This document shows positions 11,701-21,911 of a stretch of 64,000 nucleotides of DNA, one piece after another. The notes below the pieces were generated by a model, which was not told the origin of the DNA, searched no databases, and worked only from the letters and a program-made list of their open reading frames with translations. The stretch lies in contig JAVHKY010000003.1 in the NCBI GenBank assembly GCA_035079385.1, positions 21,715,501-21,779,500 on the forward strand. The letters run 5' to 3'. Origin of the DNA: Aspidiotus rigidus. Its lineage: Eukaryota; Arthropoda; Insecta; Hemiptera; Diaspididae. How positions within the stretch are numbered: the first letter of the stretch is position 1; each line of letters starts with the position of its first letter. The translations under genes and the position numbers were made by a program.

Positions 11701-12900
11701 ATGAAAATAATTCAGTTTATAAGGCATATGTACTCAGGAGAATTGAAGTATAATATTTTCCGTATATCATTTATAATTATTGGAGGAGTCCTACATAAAA
11801 ATGGCTTGGAACCATATTTTGTCGCATTACTAATAAAGGGTTGGTGACGCATAGAAAACTTCATCAAGAGTGATGAAAAATTTCAGAATCTGTATAGGTA
11901 GTCGATAGACCCACAAAGAAATGCCAGCAAGTCTGTTATTTGTGGGCTGTTTGGAAAAAAATGTCTCGAACTTGATAAAATAGGGAAACAAAGGTTTGAA
12001 ATACAGAAAACATCTAAACATGGTAACAAGTATGCGAGCAGAATTCGAATATCTTCTATTCAACATTTGTAGAGTATTGTGAAACCTACAAAAGTTGCTC
12101 CGAGACGCGTTAAATTCTGGTTATTCGTGAACAACTACATCGTGCGGTAGAGAAATATTGAAATGAAATTAGGACAAATAGGTAGTTCTTGCGAGCTTGC
12201 AGAAAACTTTTCCTCGGATATGAATGTAAAATCATTCCACAATGACAGCACTTTAAACGACCAGTCAAAAAAAAAAAAAAAAAAAAAAACTCAATATAGC
12301 TGAGTGGATATAAAATACATACATATGTACTTATCATTTTCTTCTGTTACCTACTTTTAAGCGAGGCCGAGTTTCCTTCACACCTCTTGATGGACCACCC
12401 CAAGATGGACTGAGAATCTCGAACTCTCGACCCAATCAAGAAATCTGCGATACCAAGTGCGAATGTTTTAACAAATAGATAAATTGAGAAAACCTGACGT
12501 TTTGTAGGCTTTGTTCTACATCATCAGAGGAAAAAATGCACGCACACGCACGCAAATTTAGGAATTAGCACAGACGACTTCTCAACTGGTTCTCAACTGG
12601 TTGACTTCATCAAGTCCACTTACTTGGCAAGCAAAGTTTATAAAATCCAATAACAGATTTTCATCGAGTCCTCATTTAGGGTAGTTTCACCACTCGCCAA
12701 GTCCTGACTAAAAAATTGTTAAGCCACCAGTTTTTCATCAAACGCGTATGACGATAATTTTTCGTGCGTTACCTACTTCGAGAATCAATTTTGTACTGAC
12801 TTTTTTTTTTATCATCATACCAAACTGTAGGAATAATGATCTGCTTTACCACTCGCAAACTGTATTTCAACTGGTTCCGAAAAATTTGCCTTGTGCCGCA
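11701..12900. other. No gene; poly(A) tract and a solo PLE-like tail motif
   Basis: A run of about 23 A lies at 12267-12289. On the minus strand, 12530-12493 reads CTCTGATGATGTAG, a short loop, CTACAAAACGTC: the same stem-loop plan found at the 3' tails of the PLE copies in this window. No reverse transcriptase lies next to it, so it may be a solitary PLE end. Nothing else is recognisable. Confidence 0.35.
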
Positions 12901-13320
12901 TGTTGTCCGGCCAAAATGAAAATATTGTAAGTCCAAGAATATTTGAAAAAAATGGTCCAAGCCCCCTTATCATATAAAGCTCAAAAGTTGGACTTGGAGA
13001 AATTTCGACCTCCGAGCTATATATGATAAAAGGGGACTGAAAAAATTTCGTGAAGGACTTACAAAAATTTACCGTACGTCCTCCGGCCAAAAACGTGGAA
13101 AAATTTAGGCTTTTGAGCTATTATGTATGATAGGAGAGGGAGCTATGGTGTTTGAAGCATTGCATATCTGGTTCATTGAAGGGGCTAGGCCAATTGGTGT
13201 ATGAAGCATTGCATTTCTAGTCACTTGAAGGGGCTATCCGGATGCGGGTTATGTCATGTATCATCTTTCATTCCATAGAGCAGCTTCCCTGCATTCCTTG
13301 TTTAACATGGTTATAGTACA
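12900..13320. repeat. Degenerate copy of the 45-bp minisatellite element
   Basis: Several diverged 45-bp units (AAATTTCGACCTCCGAGCTA and relatives) lie at about 12930-13130. Both 12905 and 13070 carry GTCCGGCCAAAA, like the GC-rich flank of the better copy at 15.3 kb. Near 13275 CAGCTTCCCTGCATTCCTTG resembles the opposite end of that element. The whole looks like an old copy in the same family as those at 15.3, 38.6, 41.8 and 50.6 kb. Confidence 0.55.
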
Positions 13321-14864
13321 GGAAAATTAGATGAAAAAAGAGGCCTACTCGGAAAAGATTGGAGACAAAGGTTTTATTGCTGAAACGTGTTCGTCCAGAT
13401 GCCCTGAACATATCCTGAAAGTTCACCGCCCCAGCCCCCTGGCAAACTACAGAGGGGCCGGAACGTCTCCCAAATTTTAGTTTTTTTCGATTATCTTGGA
13501 AAATAAGCTGCCTATGAAAAAATTACAAGACACCAAAAGTGTTCCTCATAAACTACCAAGTGGTGTCACATTTTTCCACCCCGGAGCTATAGAAGTCCAC
13601 AGGGGCCCGAAACAATTTCGGATTTTCAGTTTTTTGCGATTATCTCGGAAAATAAGCCATTTATGAAAAAATTACAACACACACAAAAATTATTCCTCGT
13701 AAAATTTCCTATCAATTGACACTAGATTTCACCGTCCCCAACTTGTGGTAATCGGTCCACAAGGGAGAGACCACGTTTTTCAACATTTTATGTTTTCCCA
13801 ATTATCTCGAAAAATACGTCCTTTATGAAAATATTACGCGACACAAAAATTATTCTCCATAAAATTTTCTATCAGCTTATGCCAATTTTTATCGCTCCCA
13901 AACATCGATAAATCCATCCAAAGGGGGACGAAACGTGTTCGAAATTTTCGTTTTTTACAATTATTTCGGGAAATACACGGTTTTAGGAAAAAATTACACA
14001 AGACCAAAATTATTTCTTGTACAATTTCCCATCAAGTTATGGCAAATTTGACCACCTCCGACCTCAGAAGTTCCACAAGGGGCCAGAACGTCTTTTTTTT
14101 TCGTATTGTTGCAATTATTTCGTCATTCTGAAGAAGGAACATAATATTACAGTCTTCGTCATTCTGTCAATATTTTGAAAAAGCTTTCGCATTGTTTTCC
14201 TAAATTACGTATTTTGTCTGCGAGTAGCCAGCATGCAAGAATATGCAGAATATGCAAGCATATTATTACATCTAATTTCTATGGATATATATATCGTGTG
14301 GTCAGATATTAAAAATTTTTCAGCGTATTACGCTTAATTTTTCCGTGCAAATTTGAGGTGAAAGGACTGAAAATGTGATACCTTTCATTATTTGAAAAAT
14401 ATTATAACTAATAAATAATAATTCACACATGTCGTCATCATTCCACGAACAATACAACTTATTTTCCGAAATAATTGCAATAATACGAAAAAAAAAGAAG
14501 TGCTGGTCCCTTGTGGAACTCCTGAGGTCGGAGGTGGTCAAATTCGGCATCACTTGATGGGATATTGTATACAAATAATTTTGGTCTCTTGTAATTTTTT
14601 CCTAAACCGTTTATTTTCCGAAATAATTGAGAAAAACGAAAATTTCGAATACGTGTTGTCCCCCTTTAGATGGATTCACTGATATTTGGGAGCGGTAAGA
14701 ATGGGCATCAGTTGACAGAAAATGTTATGGAGAATAATTTTTGTGTCGTGTAATATTTTCATAAAGAGCGTATTTTTCAAGATAATTGGGAAAAACAGAA
14801 ATAATATTTTTTGTGTGTGTAGTAATTTTTTCATAAACGGCTTATTTTCTGAGATAATCGCAAG

Positions 14865-15148
14865 AAAGTAGACGAGTCCCCCTCCTATCATATAAATCTT
14901 GGAGCTTGAAGTTTTTCTCCCCCTCCTACGATATATAACTCGAGAGTCGAAATTTTTCCAAGTCCTCCTATTATACATAGCTCGAGGGTCAAAATTCTTC
15001 CAAGTTCTTCTCCTATCATATATGGCTAGAGGGTCGAAATTTTTCCAAGTCCCCCTCCCCTCTCCGTGACGTCATCAACCTCGCTCGCGCTTGCGGACGA
15101 AAATTCCCTAAAAGTACTCAACAAAAGGGATAGCGGATTCCCCGCTAA
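14865..15148 (-). repeat. 45-bp minisatellite insertion in palindrome right arm
   Basis: About four diverged 45-bp units lie in reverse orientation, followed by a CG-rich stretch with CGTGACGTCATCAACC. The left palindrome arm runs uninterrupted through the equivalent point (between GATAATCGCAA and AAAACTGAAATTCCG on the right arm), which defines this as an insertion of about 280 bp. Confidence 0.6.
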
Positions 15149-15267
15149 AAACTGAAATTCCGAAATTGTTTCGGCCCCCTGTGGACTTTCATGGCTCTGG
15201 GGGCGGAAAAATGTGACACCACCTGGTAGGGAATTTTATGAGGAACACTTTTGGTGTCATGTAATTT

Positions 15268-16186
15268 TTTAACAGGGAACCTGTTTTATGGGAGGCTTTT
15301 TGAGAGATTTACCGTGCGCTGTCCGCCGTGCGCCGTCCAGCAAAAAACATGGAAAAATTTCGACTCTCGAGCCATATATGATAGGAGGGGGACTTGAAAA
15401 AATTTCGACTCTCGAGCTATATATGATAGGAGGGGGACTTGGAAAAATTTCGACTCTCGAGCCATATATGGTGAGAGGGGGACTTAAAAAAATTTCGACT
15501 CTCGAGCTATATATGATAGGAGGAGGACTTGGAAAAATTTCGACTCTCGGGCCATATATGATAGGAGGGGGACTTGGAAAAATTTCGACTCTCGAGCTAT
15601 ATATGATATGAAAGGGACTTGGAAAAATTTCGACTCTCGAGCCATATATGGTGAGAGGGGGACTTAAAAAAATTTCGACTCTCGAGCTATATATGATAGG
15701 AGGAGGACTTGGAAAAATTTCGACTCTCGGGCCATATATGATAGGAGGGGGACTTGGAAAAATTTCGACTCTCGAGCTATATATGATATGAAAGGGACAT
15801 GGTAAAATTTCGACTCTCGAGCTATATATGATAGGAGGGGGACTTGGAAACTCTCGGCTATACATGATAGGAGGGGGACTTAAAAAAATTTCGACTCTTT
15901 AGCCATATATGATAGGAGGGGGACTTGGAAAAATTTCGACTCTCGAGCTATATATTATGATATGAAAGGGACTTAGAAAAAATTCCGACTCTCGAGCTAT
16001 CATATATAGCTGGAGATTAGAGAAAAATTTAGACTCCAAACTATATTATACTAGGCTTATAGTAGGTATAGGCCTTCTTTATACTAGCTTTATCTAGTTG
16101 TAGGCTTCCTTGAATTTTCAATACCATATCACATTTGACTCATAAAACAGGTTCCCTGCGTTCCTCGTTTAACTTCGTTGAGGAAG
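15268..16186 (+). mobile_element. 45-bp minisatellite element with CAGGGAACCTG ends
   Basis: Both ends carry CAGGGAACCTGTTTTATG in opposite orientation (15272 onward, and ending about 16162). Inside the left end is a GC-rich stretch with CCGTGCGCTGTCCGCCG, then about 14 tandem 45-bp units (15345-16010), then a run of CTAGTATA-like motifs. Four-unit blocks at about 15460 and 15640 are near-identical, giving a 180-bp higher-order repeat. Comparison with the uninterrupted palindrome arm shows that about 35 bp beyond the right CAGGG end (CGTTCCTCGTTTAACTTCG and onward) also belongs to the insertion. Because 45 is divisible by three, long open frames exist on both strands (15269-15865 minus, 15288-15611 plus) with 15-residue repeats; I regard these as by-products. 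No transposase. Confidence 0.7.
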
Positions 16187-16369
16187 CCGTCGTTTTTATA
16201 GGCGGCTCATTTTCCAAGACAATCGTAATAAACTAAAATTTGGGAGACGTTCCGGCCCCCTCTGTGATTTGCCACGGGGCTACGGGCGGTGAACGTTCAG
16301 GGTATGTTCAGGGCGTCTGGACGAACACATTTCAGCAATAAAACCTTTGTCTCCAATTTTTTCCGAGTA

Positions 16370-19300
16370 AAATACCATTTTGCCTGGGCTATTATTTTAC
16401 TTTCCTATAAAATTTATAAAATGTGACTTGGTGAGTTCTGGCGTGAATCTGACGATACAAAATGACTTGCAAGTCGAAAGTTTTCCAAGTACCCCTCTCA
16501 TCATATAATATGGCTCAAAATTTGAGATTTTTTCGACTCCATGTCCTATAATTAATATGTTGAAAGTTGAAATTTTTCAAGTCCAACTCCTGACGGCGTG
16601 TAGCCTACGGCCGGACAAAAACCGGTTTTCTCTCAAAATACGAGGATTTGATAATGATACAGGAAAATGAATAGATTTGGATTTCCATTAGCAGAATGAG
16701 TTGGGGTGCCGGTACAGACATTAAAAACAAAAAACCTAACAGGAAAGTACGAAAAAAAAATCTCGTATATGTGACATCAGTTAGTATGACAAGGAAAACC
16801 TTTATAAAGAAAATTGTGAAGGGAAGGTACTAATGAGAAATTCGATTCTAGAACTCGTACAGAGATAGACATAGATTTACTTCGAGCTCCTAACCTCTAT
16901 CAAGTGAGACTTGATTTAAACTTTCGAGCTGTATATAAGCTATTGCGGACTCCATATTATTCAAAAAACAGTTGGAAAACAACGCCCCTGCTCTCCTGTG
17001 TGAAGGTAATCAAAAACTGAACATGTATTTAGTTATTTACTCTGTTTACTCGCTGTTATATCAGTTTATTGTACTTTTCAGAATGCCGTTTCGAGCTCTT
17101 CTGTTTGACTCATTTTTAAATGTAAAAAACTGATCAATACTCGTTTTGCATAGAAGAAGAAATTTAGACTCTTATACGGGAAAGGTTTACCGAGATTCAC
17201 CGTAATTTATTTTCTAGCAATTTAAACTAAACAACTGGCAAAACAACCCTTGAGCGACACCCAACTTTTCGGAATAGTTTTCAATAAGGAAAAGTGGGTG
17301 TTACATACAACAGTTCAATCTTTATTCTAAATTTTGCTACCTTCGATATATTGTGAATAATTTATTGCATTAGTTTGCCGACACTTTCGTCAGTTGTGAC
17401 AGGTCAGCTTATAGGTTTATAAGGTCATTTTGAAAAATTCATCGTCGTTATGTTCTATAGTTGAGATGTACGGAAAATCGTATCGAACTGAATCCCGGCT
17501 ACATGCGTAGTTAACGCCATATGTAGCTTAAAAACAATTTTCGAGAATATAAAAGTTGCTCATTTTTTCTATCATTAAAAATGATGTGCACAGTTTGAAT
17601 GGCAAATGATAAGGTTCTGCTAGGAAGTTAAGTACATGATGTACTCGTATTTACCACCATTATTTTTTACTCACTCGAGAAAAATGAAAAATTCCCCAAA
17701 TTTTTTAAAGGAATAATCAACCAATTATGAATCATTCACTCCATTGTTTACCTGACCCCAGCACATTTTTCTACAAAATTGATACAAGTTGCATACGGAA
17801 ATTCCGTTCCAGCAGACTCCAGCCCGTCGAAGCGAAGGGAGTCAATGTCACATTGCGCCTAGAGTTTTCGTTACCAAGAGGGTCTTTTGAAAATTATAAA
17901 CTTAAATTAAAAATTTAAAAGAATGATTGCCTTTTGATGGATGTAATTTCAGAATTTTAGAATGAAAAAATTAAACTCACCATACTTGAAAGAAAATTGA
18001 AAGACTTCAATTTTTCATTTTGTACGAATGGTCGTCGAGAAATTGGCAATTAATCGATCATCCCCCTAGAGCGTAATGTAAAAGGCCCAGTTATGAATCG
18101 TTCGGCCGGGTAAAACGGAGCGTGAAACGCCTATATCTACTTCTGAGTTCTTCATTAATTGTAAAAGGTTGCGTGTTTTCGACGTAAAGTTATTCGTCAA
18201 GCCGGAGAGAAGAAAGACTGCCTCTCACTTTCGATTCATCGTCTTTGTTATTTTCTTCGTTTTTGTGAACGAAGATGGAAGAGACAGAATTGACCATTTT
18301 ATCGTGATTTCGCGAAGAAGAGTAAGTGGTGACGATTTAGTAACATTTAATGATGAGAAATAAGCCTCTACCTGCGAGAATCAAAGATACTTAATACGAA
18401 AATAACAAGTCATTGTTAACTTCTTGTTTAATCTACCTCAAAGAACGAATTGAATTATAGTTGCGCTTCAGTTGATAAGTTTAAAGCTTAGTCAAAGTAA
18501 AGAAGATTTTCGAAATGTAGAGCTCTTTCCATTTAGAGGACAAAATTACAACTGAACGGGAAAGAATCGTGATTATGACTTGGCTGCCTACGAAATTTAC
18601 TGAGAAGGAAAATATTTTTGTACTCCGCCCTTTTTCGTTCTTTCCTACACTAAGTCCCGTCTACGACGAAGTTTTTCATTTTTTTTATTGAAGAGGCGAA
18701 GAAAAACTACTGAAGCACGTCACTTCAAGATGTATCCTACGCATAATTTCCTGAAAAATCTACTAACGAAACAAAAATTTTGCAGCCAACTTCGTCCGCT
18801 GCTCACGCGGTCTCTTTCATTAATTGCGTTAATTGAGTCCGTTTTACAAGGGATTTTTCGACTATTGTCAAATTTTTCCACGTCCCCTTCCATCCTGCTC
18901 GGTGGTCACAATTTCTCTCAGTACTTTTTCTCTTATATATAGCTCGAATGTTGACATGGTTCATGTCTCGAATTGGAGAGGAGGATGGTATCAGCAAAGA
19001 CATGAAACATTTCAAGATATGGGTAGTCCCAATTGTGATTCTATTTTAGACTTGAAGAAATTGCCATCACTCTTGAAGGAATTCATACGAAAATATCGAA
19101 TAGTTGATTGAGCTGACAGTAGCTTAAACCTGAGCTTAAACTCGATCCTTTTTATTTTAAATTAAATTTCTTTGCTCGCAACGTTCGAAATCACTACTTT
19201 TCATGAGAATAAATGTAACCTTTCATCGTAGAACATCACCTGAAAAAAGCACAATTTTTGAAATAATATGAGTCATCAAATTGAATTCAAAATTGTCAAA

Positions 19301-20249
19301 ATAGTCGAAATGCTGAGCCAAAGATGAGTGCAATCGTATCTTTTCTTTCAAGTTGACATGACAATTTCCAGTCGTATGTACCTACATCATCAACCCTGAC
19401 TGAGTACATATAAACGAGAGAAGATACGCATTCATCCCGACATCGTACTAGAAAGCCCGTTTATCAGAAATATTCGTTCACTAATTAATAGAAACCTGCC
19501 TCAAAAGATATATATGTACGCCATCTGTGGTTCCTATCGTAATACGTCGAGTCACAAACTAACCGAAATGTAAACCAGGGAAAATACTTCATTTACAATT
19601 ATCGGGAAATAATGGACAGAAATACTGATAGAATCTGACTTATATGTGTAGAGCACATCGTAGGGTACGTATATAAAACGCTCTTCCCTGTTCATAAAAT
19701 ATCCTTCTCGACAAATTTCCCACAGCACGAGTATAACACGTTTCACATCTTATTAACGTGTTAGATTTTTAGTGAGCTCAATTAGTAATATGCTGAGGGT
19801 AACTATAACACCCTACGCTGAATGCACCATACGAATCCAGTATAATATGGTGTCTTCACTTACGCTAATTTGTTGTTTCGTTCGTCAATTATATTCATGA
19901 AATTAGCTCGTAGAAAGCTTTTAAGCATTATGTGAACTTTCATGTACTCTCAGGTCAGATTCTAGTACGTACGAGTCGCTGTAGTCACCCATACGCAAAG
20001 ACCAAGCAGAAATGTACATTATCATACCAACCTCATACGAAGTAAAACTCTGTATCTCTGAGTAAAATGAAAGGTGAGGGTGCACTTTTATTTCTCTACA
20101 AAAGTAAGTAGGTATATAAAATTTCGAATCAACTGCACAGTAGATCGATTATTCCCTTTCCACCTTCATATTTCCAAAGTCGCCACCCTTCATCACGTGG
20201 TTTATCCATAACATTATTCTAAAAGAAGGAATTTTTGAAAGACCAAAAG
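16370..20249. other. Mostly unique sequence; no gene recognised
   Basis: A few degenerate 45-bp units lie near 16470-16600 and 18865-18945. Short open frames (17727-17918, 18169-18363, 18688-18942, 19552-19746) have no recognisable motif. The remainder is AT-rich unique-looking sequence. It could hold regulatory sequence or a non-coding transcript, but I see no positive evidence. Confidence 0.4.
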
Positions 20250-20403
20250 CTCCTCTTATTTAAAACGTGAAAGACGAATACTCCGACGTGGAGTAAAACA
20301 TGCAAACCGCAGAAAAATAAAAGACGACGAGCGCTTTCGGTTAAATAACCATCTTCAAGCCTGAAATGAAAGCAACTGACGAACAAAAGAGAAGAACGAG
20401 GTA

Positions 20404-21009
20404 TTAAGATCGTCCAAACGAGAAAGCACGGTGTGAGTCATAAACCAGTTCGATCAGGCCATCTTCCGGAATGTACGAATTGAGTACAGTGATACCGTCA
20501 GTGTTGAGATGACGAATTATCTCTATATTCTCGAGGGCGATACGCTTACGGTAGGAATTCTCCTTATGGAGGAGCTTTTCGGATCCCTCGCGGAAGCTGT
20601 GGCCACTGTTTATTAAGTGATCGGCGAAAGCTGACTCCCCTAAGTGTCCCTTCTTCCAAGACTTCCGGTGCTCAGCTATTCTAACTTTCATTTGGCGGCT
20701 GGTCTCACCAATATAAAAGCCTCCACAATCCTCACACTCCAACTTATACACACCACTCCTCTTATCGACAGGTATGGGGTCCCTCAGTCTCACAAACAAC
20801 CTCTTGACTGTGGTAGGGTTGTAAAACGCGGGTCTGAAGCCAAACGGGCGAAGGGCCTGCGAGGAGAACTTCCCCAGGAAAGGGAGACTGATCCAACGTA
20901 ACCGCCGATCACGGATCATGTCTCGGGGGAGGGAGGTGGTGGAATCCAGGAGGCTCCTTGTAACTTTCCTCCGAACCATCACGTCAACGTCGACATTGAC
21001 CCCATTCAC
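20404..21009 (-). CDS. PLE-A GIY-YIG endonuclease domain (inverted partial copy)
   Basis: This 201-codon minus-strand frame covers the region after the RT (VRRKVTRSLLDSTTSLPRDM) and a complete GIY-YIG domain. It has SGVYKLECEDCGGFYIGET, the conserved R in SRQMKVR, an AEH, then FADHLINSGHSF. A CxxC followed by spaced H residues suggests the zinc-binding site typical of PLE endonucleases. The domain is expected to nick target DNA to prime reverse transcription. The copy is 5'-truncated, with no RT catalytic region; the junction with the facing copy lies near 21029. Confidence 0.8.
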   Translation of the reverse strand: MNGVNVDVDVMVRRKVTRSLLDSTTSLPRDMIRDRRLRWISLPFLGKFSSQALRPFGFRPAFYNPTTVKRLFVRLRDPIPVDKRSGVYKLECEDCGGFYIGETSRQMKVRIAEHRKSWKKGHLGESAFADHLINSGHSFREGSEKLLHKENSYRKRIALENIEIIRHLNTDGITVLNSYIPEDGLIELVYDSHRAFSFGRS

Positions 21010-21029
21010 TCTAGCCAGGTGTTTTATAG

Positions 21030-21911
21030 TACGTGGCGAAGTTGAAGGAGAGGAAAAATAAGAAGCTGTCCTCCCTAATGACGGTTAATGAGGATGTGGT
21101 TGAGGGGGGGGGGGGGGTGAGTGATGGTGTTGTCGTTCATAAATTCCATCCCCCCTCATAAATAATAGTCAGGTAGTGTTCGATAGTGACGAAACATCCC
21201 TCCTTGAGAAAGGTTTGAAGTTCGGTATGCCTCCCCTCAAGAATGATGAAACCTAGGCGAATGTCGTTGCGGATCTTGCGGTTAAGATTGGTCCTGGTTT
21301 TAATACCCAGAAAGTCTGTGCTGAATTAGTCCGTAATAACCCCCTCCCTCGCATGAGTAATAAATTGAAAACGTTTTTCCGTGATAGACACAACAATTAC
21401 ATGAATAAAAACGGCTTTGCTATCACTTAGGTATATTTTATTATTGCAGTAACGTTTCGCTACCATCGGTAGCATCTTCGTCATGTGAGTAATAAATTGG
21501 CAGGAGTGATTCAGGGTTTAAGGAGGAAGATGAAAGAGGCAGATTTGATCATCACGAAGGCTGACAAGGGCAACGCTGTTGTAGTGATGGAGAGATCGGC
21601 CTACTCTTCTAAGGTCCATGAAGTCCTACAGCAGTGTGGTGCTAAAGAGAGTGAGGATTTCAGCTTTCCCAAGCACGTCAAAGAAGTTAGGAGTGTCATC
21701 AACAGGAGTGAGGCTGTTATCAAAACTCCTGCTTTGAAAAAAGCCCTCCTTGTTCCTAACCCCACACCCCCCCCCTCCTGTACGGGCTGCCTAAAGTGCA
21801 TAAGAACAACACCCCGATGCGACCCGTTGTTTCGTTCGTCTTTACCTCCTTGCCAAATTCCTTGACTGTTGGTTCAAAAATCGAATTGATTCTGAATCCC
21901 CTCATTAGGTC
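21030..21911 (+). pseudogene. PLE-A N-terminal and early RT region, broken
   Basis: The plus-strand copy starts mid-ORF (KNKKLSSLM), runs through a G-rich tract near 21103-21117, and reaches the RT entry motif LIITKADKGNAVVVM at about 21545-21590. It is broken by indels near 21745-21840 and a TAG near 21908, where the related copy at 28.2 kb reads TCG. A separate 118-bp element interrupts it at 21368-21485. Confidence 0.75.
21354..21499 (-). mobile_element. 118-bp PLE-tail insertion with 14-bp TSD
   Basis: TGAGTAATAAATTG is present at 21354-21367 and again at 21486-21499. The related copy at 27.8 kb has this sequence only once, so it is the empty site. The 118-bp insert (21368-21485) ends on one side with GTAACGTTTCGCTACCATCG...AGCATCTTCGTCAT. 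On the minus strand this is the GAAGATG-stem-loop-CGAAAC motif seen at PLE 3' tails. It has no coding sequence. I interpret it as a severely 5'-truncated insertion of a different PLE. Confidence 0.8.

Larger units (their letters stand above)
13346..16369. mobile_element. Second large foldback element, right arm interrupted
   Basis: TACTCGGAAAAGATTGGAGA at 13346 is matched in reverse complement at the right end, near 16369. The arms continue inward and converge near 14300. The left arm carries about five monomers; the landmark ATTATCTCGGAAAATA or a variant falls near 13489, 13638, 13800, 13960 and 14113, a period of 149-162. The right arm matches in reverse order but contains two insertions absent from the left arm, at about 14865-15148 and 15268-16186. 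The monomer sequence is unrelated to the 153-bp monomer of the 5.7-9.1 kb palindrome, although unit length and layout are alike. No transposase was found. Confidence 0.75.

Noticed and set aside
12110..12337. Small Cys-rich frame (KCCHCGM) as a zinc-finger gene
   Set aside because: The frame runs through a poly(A) tract, and the Cys residues do not form a known finger.
15269..15865. Long open frames on both strands (also 38745-39326)
   Set aside because: They are translations of a 45-bp tandem repeat whose length is a multiple of three; no start context, domain or splice evidence.
15345..16010. CRISPR-like array
   Set aside because: Units are contiguous 45-bp minisatellite copies with no unique spacers, and the window is eukaryotic.
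20323..20361. Fully canonical, active hammerhead ribozyme
   Set aside because: The PLE-A tail has T at the invariant first core C and an extra U before stem II, so activity cannot be claimed from sequence.
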